From positions 202,320 to 266,319 of the forward strand of contig NZ_JAUFPL010000025.1 of assembly GCF_030409215.1 (NCBI RefSeq): 64,000 bases of DNA, read 5' to 3'. A model generated the notes under the pieces. That model did no database searches. It was not told where the DNA came from and saw only the letters and a program-made list of their open reading frames with translations. Position numbers and translations under genes: made by a program. Shown one piece after another: positions 31,471-39,293 of the stretch. The DNA is from Halomonas ramblicola (lineage in GTDB: Bacteria; Pseudomonadota; Gammaproteobacteria; Pseudomonadales; Halomonadaceae). Within the stretch, counting starts at the first letter, position 1. Every line of letters begins with the position of its first letter.

Positions 31471-33013
31471 ACAGGCTCCAGTGGCGGTGGCGAATGCGCG
31501 CGCAGAGCCGGTTCAGCTCCGCGTCCAGGGCGCGATCCTCGCCGAGCGGCGGGATGTCCCGGCGGCACGCGTCGAGGAAGGCGGCCAGGCGTTCTGGCAG
31601 CGGGTTGGCGCCGGGCTCGCGGCAGCGCATTTCGGCCCCCTGACAGGCGGCATGCAGGGTGGCGGCCGCGACCTGCTCCACCAGGGTCAGCACGCGCAGG
31701 GCGTCGCGGGCGGCGATGGTGCCCATGCTGACCTTGTCCTGGTTATGGCACTCGGTGGAGCGCGAGAAGACGCTGGCCGGCATGGTCAGCTTGAGGGCCT
31801 CGGCGGTCCAGGCCGAGGCGCCGATCTGCACCGCCTTGTAGCCATGGTTGAGCGGCAGGCGCTCGGGGGACGCGCCGCTCAGGTTGCTGGGCAGGCCGTG
31901 GTTGTAGCGGGTATCCACCAGCAGTGCCAGCTGGCGGTCGAGCAGGTCGGCGAGGTTGGCCGCGGCCTGCTTGAGGCTGTCCATGATGAAGGCCACGTGA
32001 CCGCCGTAGAAGTGGCCGCCGTGCATGACCTTGCCATTTTCGGCATCGATCAGGGGGTTATCGTTGGCGCTGTTGAGCTCGTTCTCGAGGAACTGGCGCC
32101 ACCAGGGCAGGGCGTCCTCGACCACGCCGATCACATGGGGTGCGCAGCGGGTGGAGTAGCGATCCTGGAGCCGCGGCGAGTTGCGTGGCGTCGAGGGCGT
32201 GTGCAGATCCTCGCGCAGCCGAGCGGCGACCCGCCCTTGGCCGGGGTGCGGCTTGGCGGCGAACAGGTCGGCGTCGAAGTGGTAGGGGTTGCCGGCCAGG
32301 GCATGCACTGACAGCGCCGTGATTCGGGTGGCCAGGCTAGCCAGATAGGTGCAACGCGTATAGGCGAAGCACCCCAGGGCGGTCATCACGGCGGTGCCGT
32401 TCATCAGCGCCAGACCTTCCTTGGGCTTGAGGCGATAGGGTGTCAGGCCGCGCTCGGCCAGCGCCTCGGCGGCGGGGCGGCGCCGGCCGTTGTCGAGGAC
32501 CTCGCGCTCGCCGCACAGCACCGCGGCGAGGTAGGAGAGCGGCGTCAGGTCGCCGCTGGCGCCGACCGAGCCTTCCTCGGGGATGACCGGCAGCACGTCG
32601 TGCTCGAGCAGCCAGGCCAGGCGCTCGAGCAACTCCAGGCTGACGCCGGAGACCCCGCGGCACAGCGAGACCAGTCGTACCAGCACCACGGCGCGGGCGG
32701 CCTCGACCGAGAGGGTCTCGCCGAGGCCGCAGCCGTGGAAGGTGTAGAGGCGGTGGGGCAGCTGCGCCACGTCCTCGGTCGGCACGGCCCGGGTGCAGGC
32801 ATCGCCGTAACCGGTGGTCACGCCGTAGACCACGCCGTCCTCCTCGAGCAGTGTCTCCAGGAAGGCGCTGCCCCGGGCGATGCGTTCGCGGAACTCGGTG
32901 GCCTTGGAGAGGCGCACGCGGCGGCGTCCCTCGGCGACCTCCAGGATCGCCTCCAGGCTGACGGGGGCGCCGTCGAGGCACAGCGGCGGTCGGGATTCAG
33001 GGGGTGTGATCAT
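31457..33013 (-). CDS. Aromatic amino acid ammonia-lyase (HAL/PAL/TAL family)
   Basis: A 518-residue lyase. The self-forming MIO cofactor triad is Ala152-Ser153-Gly154 (GSVGASGDLTPLSY), and the catalytic Tyr63 lies in VVYGVTTGYG. The two ring-recognition residues appear to be Phe92-His93 (YTFHGCGLG). They differ from the Ser-His of histidine ammonia-lyase and the His-Leu of Rhodobacter tyrosine ammonia-lyase. In this operon it most likely makes cinnamate or coumarate as the aryl starter. The start at 33013 overlaps the acyltransferase gene by 17 bp; a frame extending to 33103 has no extra homology. Confidence 0.92.
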   Translation of the reverse strand: MITPPESRPPLCLDGAPVSLEAILEVAEGRRRVRLSKATEFRERIARGSAFLETLLEEDGVVYGVTTGYGDACTRAVPTEDVAQLPHRLYTFHGCGLGETLSVEAARAVVLVRLVSLCRGVSGVSLELLERLAWLLEHDVLPVIPEEGSVGASGDLTPLSYLAAVLCGEREVLDNGRRRPAAEALAERGLTPYRLKPKEGLALMNGTAVMTALGCFAYTRCTYLASLATRITALSVHALAGNPYHFDADLFAAKPHPGQGRVAARLREDLHTPSTPRNSPRLQDRYSTRCAPHVIGVVEDALPWWRQFLENELNSANDNPLIDAENGKVMHGGHFYGGHVAFIMDSLKQAAANLADLLDRQLALLVDTRYNHGLPSNLSGASPERLPLNHGYKAVQIGASAWTAEALKLTMPASVFSRSTECHNQDKVSMGTIAARDALRVLTLVEQVAAATLHAACQGAEMRCREPGANPLPERLAAFLDACRRDIPPLGEDRALDAELNRLCARIRHRHWSLYDAG

Positions 33014-33941
33014 GGTGGGGTTCCGTGTCGTCGGGCCAGAACGGATAGAAGTTGAACCATTGCAGCGGGTGGCGGCGTACCCGCTCGGCCAACTGGTCGG
33101 CATGGCGCCGCATGGCGTCGTCCAGCCAGGCCTCTCGCTGGCGACGGGGCAATTCCCGGGTGTCGTCGAAGGAGGTGAAGTCGACGCGGAAGCCGTCGCC
33201 CTCGCGTACGCAGGACAGGGTGTAGAGCGGGCAGCGCAGCAGGGTCGCCAGGCGGAAGGGACCCTCGGGGAAATCGGCGGGAGCGCCCAGGAAGTCGAGT
33301 CGGCGGTGGCGGCCGGCGCCGATCGGCACCCGGTCGGCGGTGATCACCACGAAACCGCCGCGGCGGATACGCGCGTCGAGGTGCTGGGCGGTGGCCGGGG
33401 TGATCTCGGTGACCTCCAGCAGGTCGGGCTGCCGGCGCCCGGTGGCCCGCTCGAGCAAGGCGTGGAACTTGCGGGCATTGCGGGTATGCATCATCACCGT
33501 CAGTTCCAGGTCCGGGTGGTGATCGCCCAGGGCGTTGACCACGTCCAGGTTGCCGTGATGGGCGACCAGTACCAGTCCGCCGCGGCCCGAAGCGATCGCC
33601 GCCTCGAAGTGTTCGACGCCCCCGCCGTGCAGGCGCGAGGGCGGATACTCGCCGCTCCAGGCGGCGACCTTGTCCATCAGCGCCCGGCCGAAGGCCAGGA
33701 AGTGCCGGTAGCTGCACCACAGGCGGGCCAGGGGGCGTCGCGCCAGGGCAGGGTCCAGGCGTGTGAGGTAGTCGCCGGAGGCGCGGCGGGCGAGACCATG
33801 GGACAGGAAGTACCAGAGGATGACCGGCCCCAGCGCCACTCGGAAGGGCCAGGCCCCCAGGCGGCGGCGGATCCGCACCATGACGAGCATGCCGGCCAGG
33901 CTGCCGCGCTCCCCGATCCGTGCCCAGTGACGCCGCTTCAT
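32997..33941 (-). CDS. Lysophospholipid acyltransferase-like protein (LpxL/HtrB family)
   Basis: A 314-residue membrane-associated acyltransferase. An N-terminal hydrophobic segment (VALGPVILWYFLSHGLA) is followed by AHHGNLDVVNAL, matching the HxxxxD-type motif of the family, and the ending LQWFNFYPFW. In many APE clusters this activity is one half of a fused glycosyltransferase-acyltransferase (ApeJ). Here the halves are separate genes overlapping as ATGA. It likely acylates the sugar or lipid head of the polyene. The start at 33941 fits the domain. Confidence 0.9.
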   Translation of the reverse strand: MKRRHWARIGERGSLAGMLVMVRIRRRLGAWPFRVALGPVILWYFLSHGLARRASGDYLTRLDPALARRPLARLWCSYRHFLAFGRALMDKVAAWSGEYPPSRLHGGGVEHFEAAIASGRGGLVLVAHHGNLDVVNALGDHHPDLELTVMMHTRNARKFHALLERATGRRQPDLLEVTEITPATAQHLDARIRRGGFVVITADRVPIGAGRHRRLDFLGAPADFPEGPFRLATLLRCPLYTLSCVREGDGFRVDFTSFDDTRELPRRQREAWLDDAMRRHADQLAERVRRHPLQWFNFYPFWPDDTEPHHDHTP

Positions 33942-34678
33942 GGGCGCTGCCCCCTCCGGCCCAGCAGCCGGGGCAGGCGCCTGAGCATGCCGAAGAACAG
34001 GCGGGTGTGCATGGCACTGATCTGGAGGTTGTCGCGCCAGGGCGCGAAGTGGCTGATGCCATCGGCGGGGTAGTGGACCCGAACCGGCAGGTTGCGCAGC
34101 GCCCCACCGGCCCAGTGCCAGCGCACCAGCACCTCGGTGTCGAAGGTCATGCGATCCCCGCAGGGGTGGCGCTCCAGCAGCCGGTTGAGCGGTGCCACCG
34201 GGTAGAGGCGTACGCCGCACATGGTGTCGCGGATCTGGCGCGACAGGGTGTTGATCCAGACCCATACATGAGTCGCGTAGCGGCCGTAGAAGCGTATCCG
34301 GGGCACGCTGGCGTCGTAGCGCGGGTAGCCGGCCAGCAGTGCCCGGGGGCTCTCGCGCAGAGCCTCGAGGAAGGCGGGCAGGTCCTCGCCGCGGTGCTGG
34401 CCATCGGCATCTACCTGCAGGGCATGGCTGTAGCCCAGGCGCTCGGCCTCGCGCAGGCCCGCCCGGACCGCCACCCCCTTGCCACGATTCTCGGCCAGGC
34501 GCACCAGACGGTGCCCCTGGTCGGCCAGGCGGTCGAGCACCCGGCGGCAGGCATCGTCGCTGCCGTCGTCGACCAGCACCACCGGCAGGCCCAGGGCGTC
34601 GAGGGTGTAACAGACCTCGGCGATGGTGGCGGGGTGGTTGTAGACCGGCACCAGTGCGCAGGGATGGGCGTCAGCCAT
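33938..34678 (-). CDS. Family 2 glycosyltransferase
   Basis: A 246-residue cytoplasmic GT-A enzyme. It opens with CALVPVYNHPATI, followed by the nucleotide-binding VLVDDGSDD and the metal-binding ALQVDADGQH. It resembles dolichyl-phosphate mannosyltransferase-like enzymes and the glycosyltransferase half of ApeJ. It probably adds a sugar to a lipid acceptor for the polyene. Overlaps of 8 bp with the acyl-CoA ligase gene and 4 bp with the acyltransferase gene. Confidence 0.92.
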   Translation of the reverse strand: MADAHPCALVPVYNHPATIAEVCYTLDALGLPVVLVDDGSDDACRRVLDRLADQGHRLVRLAENRGKGVAVRAGLREAERLGYSHALQVDADGQHRGEDLPAFLEALRESPRALLAGYPRYDASVPRIRFYGRYATHVWVWINTLSRQIRDTMCGVRLYPVAPLNRLLERHPCGDRMTFDTEVLVRWHWAGGALRNLPVRVHYPADGISHFAPWRDNLQISAMHTRLFFGMLRRLPRLLGRRGQRP

Positions 34679-36341
34679 CGTCGCCTCCTGTAAGGCTCAC
34701 CCGGCCACTGGCGTGGCGCCCGTCCCGAGAGTCGAGGGTGAAGGCCAGGCCGGCCGCGCGGCGCGTCAGGCTCAGGGTGAAGCGCGCCCCGGGGCGCAGC
34801 ACGCGCTGGAACTTGAGGCGCTCCACGCCGCAGAAATCGCCGAGCGGACCGAAGGCCTCGCCGGCCAGCTCGATGGCCCACTGCACCATGACCACGCCCG
34901 GTACCAGCGGGAAGTCGTCGAAGTGACCCTCCAGGTAGGCCAGCCGCTCCGGAACTTCCAGGGTCAGCCGGCAGGTGTCCGGCCCCTCCCACTGTTCGCC
35001 CAGCCAGCGTGGCCGGCGGGCGTCGTCCAGGTCGGCGAACAGGCGTGCCACCATGGCGCCATCGAGCTTGCCCTGGGCGTTGGTGGGCAGGGTCGAGACG
35101 AAGCGCCAGTAGCGTGGAACGGCCACCGCCGCCTGGGTGGTGGTCAAATGCCTACGCAGTCGGCCGATCAGTCGCCGGCGGACCTCGTGGTCATGGGGCA
35201 GGGCATCGACGGGCATCGCGACCACCGCGCCCAGGCGCTCGTCGGCGCGCCCCAGGTCGACGCAGCGGGCCTGCCCGACCTCGGGCAGGGCTGCGAGGTC
35301 GCGCTCGACGGCGGTCAGCGAGACCCGCTTGCCGGCGAGCTTGATCAGCCGGTCCGCGCGCCCCAGGAGGCGGAAACCATGGGGCGTGGCGGCCACCCGA
35401 TCCGGCTGATGCCACCAGCGGTCGGGATATTCGAGATAGGGCGAGCGCAGCGCCAGGCCGCCGTCGGCCAGGGCGATCTCGACCCCGGGCAATGGTTGCC
35501 AGTCATCGCCCCGCGACTGGCATCGGTGAGCGATGCCGCCGGTCTCCGTGCTGCCGTAGAGCTCGATGACCGGGGCGTCGAGCAGCGTCTCGACCCGGAG
35601 GGCATCCGCCGCCGCCAGCGGTGCCCCGGAAGAAAAGACGCGCCGCGGGGAGTCCCAGGTCAGGTGGTTCGGCAGGCGCGACAGCTGGGCGGGGGAGCTC
35701 ACCAGGGTGGGGCGTCGGCCCGCCCGCCGGGCTTCGTCGAGGCGGGCGGCCATGACCTCGGGATAGCGACAGACGTCGCCGCAGAAGGGCACGCCGTGAC
35801 ACAGCGGGTGCAGCAGTCCGGTCAGCAGGCCGTAGATGTGCTGATGGCTGACCTGGGAGACGACGGCGGCGGCGTCCAGCGGCCAGAGATCGGCATGAGT
35901 ATCGAGCTCCGCTTCCAACTGGTCGAAGCGCTTGGCCTGCATGACGGGTTCCCCCGTGGAACCGGAGGTGTAGAGCACCAGGGCCTCGCGACTCGCGTCC
36001 AGCGTATCGGGAAAGGGAGTGGAGCGAGCGGCGGTGGACGCGGGGGCTTCCACGGGCAGGACGCCGTCGACCCGTTCGGCGAGACGGCGGTGCGTCGCCG
36101 GGCGGTCGTCGCCGGGCAGCACGGCGCTGCGCCCGCTCTCCCACAGGGCCAGCAGGGCGGCGCAGAAGCCGGCCGGATCGCTGTCATGGAGCAGCCAGCG
36201 TCCCTCGGGGCGCCCGTCCAGCCAGTGCCGCCAGGCATCGATGCGCGCGGCCAGATTTCCCGGCGAGCACCAGCGATCGGCGGGCAGGGCGGCAACGGGG
36301 TCGGCATGGCGCCAGGGCAGCCGGGTCAGGGGGAGGTACAT
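34671..36341 (-). CDS. apeH: Acyl-CoA/ACP ligase fused to a hotdog dehydratase domain (ApeH-ApeI-like)
   Basis: A 556-residue protein with two domains. Residues about 1-440 are an AMP-forming ligase with the phosphate loop LYTSGSTGEP, IELYGSTETGG and DRLIKLAGKRVS. The last 110 residues are hotdog-like, with LEGHFDDFPLVPGVVMVQW carrying the typical His and PGV. In several APE systems these are separate ligase and dehydratase proteins. The ligase should activate the aryl starter, such as a coumarate, for loading on an ACP. The start at 36341 overlaps the preceding membrane-protein gene by 16 bp. Confidence 0.92.
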   Translation of the reverse strand: MYLPLTRLPWRHADPVAALPADRWCSPGNLAARIDAWRHWLDGRPEGRWLLHDSDPAGFCAALLALWESGRSAVLPGDDRPATHRRLAERVDGVLPVEAPASTAARSTPFPDTLDASREALVLYTSGSTGEPVMQAKRFDQLEAELDTHADLWPLDAAAVVSQVSHQHIYGLLTGLLHPLCHGVPFCGDVCRYPEVMAARLDEARRAGRRPTLVSSPAQLSRLPNHLTWDSPRRVFSSGAPLAAADALRVETLLDAPVIELYGSTETGGIAHRCQSRGDDWQPLPGVEIALADGGLALRSPYLEYPDRWWHQPDRVAATPHGFRLLGRADRLIKLAGKRVSLTAVERDLAALPEVGQARCVDLGRADERLGAVVAMPVDALPHDHEVRRRLIGRLRRHLTTTQAAVAVPRYWRFVSTLPTNAQGKLDGAMVARLFADLDDARRPRWLGEQWEGPDTCRLTLEVPERLAYLEGHFDDFPLVPGVVMVQWAIELAGEAFGPLGDFCGVERLKFQRVLRPGARFTLSLTRRAAGLAFTLDSRDGRHASGRVSLTGGDDG

Positions 36342-36871
36342 GAAGCTGGCTCTCTCCGCAGTCGGCGACGGCACAGCCATTCGCCGCAGAACATCAAGGC
36401 GATCAGGGCGTAGCTGATCGCGCCGTTGTACAGCGACCACAGTGCCAGGTCCGCGTACAGGGCCGTCCAGGCGGCGATGGCGCCATTGGCGAGGAAGAAA
36501 CCACACCAGGCCTGGGTCACGCGCCGGGTGTAGCGCACGCCCGATGGCGGCAGCCGGGGCTCGCGCAGCCGGGCCAGGCGCTCGATGATCGGCCGGCCGC
36601 GCCACAGGCTAGTGGCGAAGAGCCCGAGCATCACGGCGTTGATGGCCACCGGGTAGGCGCGCATGCCCAGCTCGGCATCCACCAGCAGCCCGGTCAACAG
36701 CAGGACGCCAGCGGCGATCGCCGCCAGCCGGCGAGCGTCGGGCAGCCGCCAGGCCAGCAACAGGACGCCGCCGATCAGCAGCGGCCAGCTGCCGAGCGCG
36801 TCGTGCAGCCACCAGGCGAGCAGGGGCCAGGCCATCCCCAGCAGGAGGGGTAGTGGCGTGAGCTTTCCCAT
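36326..36871 (-). CDS. apeG: Inner-membrane protein of the APE cluster (COG4648-like, ApeG-type)
   Basis: A 181-residue protein with about five hydrophobic segments (for example PLLLGMAWPLLAWWL and LALWSLYNGAISYALIALMF). It has conserved polar patches such as RLREPRLPPSGVRYTRRVTQ. Small membrane proteins of this kind occur in most APE clusters next to the ligase and ACP genes. Their role is not established. It begins 8 bp after the second ACP gene. Confidence 0.86.
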   Translation of the reverse strand: MGKLTPLPLLLGMAWPLLAWWLHDALGSWPLLIGGVLLLAWRLPDARRLAAIAAGVLLLTGLLVDAELGMRAYPVAINAVMLGLFATSLWRGRPIIERLARLREPRLPPSGVRYTRRVTQAWCGFFLANGAIAAWTALYADLALWSLYNGAISYALIALMFCGEWLCRRRLRREPASCTSP

Positions 36872-36879
36872 GGGCCGGC

Positions 36880-37149
36880 TCAGTCTTTCAGCAGGCGTTC
36901 GACCGCATCGACCACGTCGTCAACGCTGCGCACCGACTTGAAGTCCTCGGGGTTGATGCGTCGCCCGGTGAATTGCTTGAGCTCGACGACCAGGTCGACG
37001 GCATCGATGCTGTCGATGTCCAGGTCCTCGTAGAGACGTGCCCCGGGATGGACTTCCGCGGCCTCCAGCTCGAACAGTTCCACCAGAGTCTTCTGGATGT
37101 GGGCGAGGATATCCGCCCGGGTCACGGCGGCGGGAGCATCAAGCGACAC
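36880..37149 (-). CDS. apeF: Acyl carrier protein (ApeF-type)
   Basis: An 89-residue acyl carrier protein. The phosphopantetheine attachment serine lies in DLDIDSIDAVDLVVEL. The start is GTG at 37149 with GGAGG six bases upstream, overlapping the preceding ACP gene by 11 bp. A longer in-frame extension has no ACP homology. It carries growing polyene or starter units and should be modified by the cluster transferase at 21637. Confidence 0.92.
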   Translation of the reverse strand: MSLDAPAAVTRADILAHIQKTLVELFELEAAEVHPGARLYEDLDIDSIDAVDLVVELKQFTGRRINPEDFKSVRSVDDVVDAVERLLKD

Positions 37150-37408
37150 GGCGGGCCTCCACGAGCGACTGCAGGGCGGCCAGGCTGGCGAAGTGGCGAC
37201 GGGTTTCCTCGGACTCGGCGTCGAGCTTGATGCCGTAGCGCTTCTGCAGTGCCAGCCCCAGTTCCAGGGCATCGATGGAGTCGAGGCCCAGGCCCTCGCC
37301 GAACAGCGGGGCCTGCTCCTCGATGTCCTCGGGGGTGATGTCCTCGAGCTCGAGGGTCTCGATGATCAAGCGCTTGAGGTCAAGCGACAGTTGTTGTGTC
37401 TCGTGCAT
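37139..37408 (-). CDS. apeE: Acyl carrier protein (ApeE-type)
   Basis: An 89-residue acyl carrier protein with an acidic helical fold; the attachment serine is in GLGLDSIDALELGLAL. It differs clearly from the second ACP, in line with separate roles for ApeE and ApeF in chain growth. It overlaps the end of the upstream acyltransferase gene by 29 bp. Confidence 0.93.
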   Translation of the reverse strand: MHETQQLSLDLKRLIIETLELEDITPEDIEEQAPLFGEGLGLDSIDALELGLALQKRYGIKLDAESEETRRHFASLAALQSLVEARRVA

Positions 37409-38168
37409 GATGGAATCGCTCCAGTTCCCTATTGAAATGGCCGCTCAGCGCACGGGTCAGGGCGCGGGCCTGCTGACTCGCCGGGCGAGCGGCATCCTGC
37501 TCTGGCGGCAGGTCGTCGAGCACGCGAAGGTTGATCCGAACCTTGCGTGATGGAATGTGGTACCAGGGTTCTCCCTTGGTCAGGGTCGTCGGTTCGCAGC
37601 GGATCAGCACCGGCGTGATGGGGGTGCCCGTGCGCAGGGCGATGTTGGCGCCACCGCGTCGGAACTTGATCGGCCGGCCCGGCACGCTGCGGGTGCCCTC
37701 CGGAAACAGGATCAGCGGATGGCCCTCGGCCAGGCTGGCACGGGCGGCCTCCATGACGGCCTCCGGTTCGCGATTGGTGATGTAGCCCGCGGCACGGATC
37801 GGGCCGCGCGTGAAGGGGTTGGTGGCCAGGCGTCCCTTGACGATGCAGTCGGCGTCCGGGACATGAGCCAGCAGGAAGACCACGTCGATCAGCGAGGGGT
37901 GATTGGCCAGGATCAGTCGCCCCGGGCGTGTCAGTCGCTCCCCGCCCTCGAGGCGGTAGTCGAGCACGCCCAGGGCGCGCATCAGGCCGATGAAGGCACG
38001 GAAGGCTTGCCGGATGACGCGCCTGGCCAGCCGGCGACGGCGGCGCGGCTCGCGCACGGCCAGCTGCAGGACAGGGGCCACCACCAGCCCGATGACCAGG
38101 CCGCCGAGGCCGAAGGCAGAGAAGGATAGGGCGGTGCCGAGACCACGGCGCCACTGATCCAGGGTCAT
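37380..38168 (-). CDS. apeD: 1-acyl-glycerol-3-phosphate acyltransferase family protein (ApeD-type)
   Basis: A 262-residue acyltransferase with an N-terminal hydrophobic segment (LGGLVIGLVVAPVLQLAV). It has the catalytic NHPSLID (H-x4-D) motif and the acceptor motif FPEGTRS. It probably transfers an acyl or aryl-polyene chain to the lipid anchor. It overlaps the chain-length-factor gene upstream as ATGA and apeE downstream. Confidence 0.92.
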   Translation of the reverse strand: MTLDQWRRGLGTALSFSAFGLGGLVIGLVVAPVLQLAVREPRRRRRLARRVIRQAFRAFIGLMRALGVLDYRLEGGERLTRPGRLILANHPSLIDVVFLLAHVPDADCIVKGRLATNPFTRGPIRAAGYITNREPEAVMEAARASLAEGHPLILFPEGTRSVPGRPIKFRRGGANIALRTGTPITPVLIRCEPTTLTKGEPWYHIPSRKVRINLRVLDDLPPEQDAARPASQQARALTRALSGHFNRELERFHHARDTTTVA

Positions 38169-38824
38169 ACGGCCTCCAGGCGCCAGCGCCGGGCGAGCAA
38201 GGGAGTACGACCGGCGAGCCAGTCGATCACGGTCGCCGGGGTCGGGGCGGCGGTCGATTGGGTGGCGTCGAGGCTCAGACGCGTCTCGCCCGACCGGGCC
38301 AGGCGCAGGCCCACGGCGCAGGGGTGACCGGGATGCGTCGCATGATCGGCATAGGCTTCGGGCAGGGGGCCCTCCGCGAAGACCACAACCACAGCCGAAT
38401 GACCCTCGGCCAGATAGCCCGCGGCTTCGGTCATCAGGGCCTCGAACTCCTGGCCGCAGGCCCCCAGGGCCTGCAGGGGGCGATGGTGCTGCCGGGCGAT
38501 GGAGTGAACGCCGAGCACGGCGTTATGCACCGACATGGAAAAGCGGGTCGGCGAGAGCGGGGCCCCGGCGATCAGCTCCTCGAGCATGGCCAGCGTATGA
38601 CGGGTATCACCGTGCCGGGAAGCGTGAATCAGGGGATGGCGAGCCTCGGGGTCCAGGGCGGCCAGGAGATCGCATACCGCGCGCCCGGGTTCATCCAGAC
38701 GGCGGCGCAGCATCGGCGGTAGCGACGTGCCCGGGCGTGCATCGATCTGGCGCTGTCTGGGCACGGTGTGGCCGCGTTCACTGGGGAGCCAGCCTCTCCA
38801 GTCCTCGAGATACAGTGGCTGCAT
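38165..38824 (-). CDS. apeC: Ketosynthase-like chain-length factor (ApeC-type)
   Basis: A 219-residue protein matching the short, N-terminal ketosynthase-like domain of APE chain-length factors. The position where a ketosynthase would have its cysteine reads FSMSVHNAVLGVH, so it should not condense by itself. ApeC homologues pair with ApeO. I chose ATG at 38824; a TTG at 38863 would add 13 residues. It is the first gene of the cluster. The promoter must lie in the 470 bp upstream, which holds a tandem repeat. Confidence 0.88.
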   Translation of the reverse strand: MQPLYLEDWRGWLPSERGHTVPRQRQIDARPGTSLPPMLRRRLDEPGRAVCDLLAALDPEARHPLIHASRHGDTRHTLAMLEELIAGAPLSPTRFSMSVHNAVLGVHSIARQHHRPLQALGACGQEFEALMTEAAGYLAEGHSAVVVVFAEGPLPEAYADHATHPGHPCAVGLRLARSGETRLSLDATQSTAAPTPATVIDWLAGRTPLLARRWRLEAV

Positions 38825-38922
38825 GACGTCCGATGTGGGGTGGCGATGCGTCAGGGGAAACAACCATACCGAATTTCGTTGAGCCCCGCCATGCCTGGGC
38901 CAGGCGGGCGGTTAGATTCAAA

Positions 38923-38956
38923 AATGCTCACTTAACTGAAATGCTCGATTAACTGA
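38923..38956. repeat. Two tandem copies of a 17-bp element upstream of apeC
   Basis: AATGCTCACTTAACTGA (38923-38939) is followed directly by AATGCTCGATTAACTGA (38940-38956), with two mismatches. They lie about 100 bp upstream of the apeC start, a suitable place for an activator or repressor of the APE operon. Confidence 0.75.
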
Positions 38957-39034
38957 GAACATGCACGCCAGCCCCTTCCATTGCCGAGTGGCTCATCATG
39001 ACAGGACACATTTGGCGAGGAAGAGGAACCGGGA

Positions 39035-39124
39035 ATGACGATTCTGCAATGGATCCATCGGCACTCTCTCGCGCTTTGCGTGCTCATGCTGCTGTCGAGC
39101 TGTTCCAGCCACTACAAGGAGTAG
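39035..39124 (+). CDS. Possible 29-residue small lipoprotein
   Basis: An ATG with AAGAGGAA upstream opens a 29-residue frame: a basic start (QWIHRH), a hydrophobic core (SLALCVLML) and a lipobox LSSC followed by SSHYKE. This looks like a minimal bacterial lipoprotein of the entericidin kind, although I recognise no family. It lies 170 bp before the symporter gene and could be cotranscribed with it or act as a leader. Confidence 0.45.
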   Translation: MTILQWIHRHSLALCVLMLLSSCSSHYKE

Positions 39125-39225
39125 CTCTGGATCCGGCGTATTCGCTGCCTGGTCGAGGGTGTCGCCTTCTTAGACTAAAGGCGTATAACCTGGATCGTTT
39201 CAGATCCCTAGAATGGCCGGCCACT

Positions 39226-39236
39226 ATGTCAGACAT
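39226..39236. promoter_or_regulatory. GntR-type palindrome before the sugar symporter
   Basis: ATGTCAGACAT, within the longer palindrome CTATGTCAGACATAG. The same 11-bp element (as its reverse complement) precedes the GntR gene at 50264-50274. It lies 58 bp upstream of the symporter start. Confidence 0.7.
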
Positions 39237-39293
39237 AGGTGCCGGGCCACCCGCCGGCGCGCTCCACTCCCCACGACCAGAGGCAAGCCCACC

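Larger units (their letters stand above)
38825..39293. other. Divergent intergenic region between APE cluster and symporter
   Basis: An unusually AT-rich 469 bp for this window. From left to right it holds a short GC hairpin (CCCGCC at 38885, GGCGGG at 38903), a 17-bp tandem repeat, a possible 29-residue lipoprotein gene and a palindromic GntR-type site. It must contain the promoters for both flanking units. Confidence 0.75.

Noticed and set aside
33013-33103. Longer N-terminus for the ammonia-lyase
   Set aside because: The added residues lie entirely inside the acyltransferase coding sequence and show no lyase homology. The ATG at 33013 gives the normal length.
34713-36413. A 566-codon open frame on the plus strand opposite the acyl-CoA ligase gene
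   Set aside because: Codon composition is that of an antisense frame and the opposite strand has a clear two-domain enzyme overlapping its neighbours.
38885-38908. GC hairpin in the apeC leader as an intrinsic terminator
   Set aside because: It has no T-run and sits between promoter region and gene on the minus strand. It could be a leader structure, but nothing supports termination or a riboswitch.
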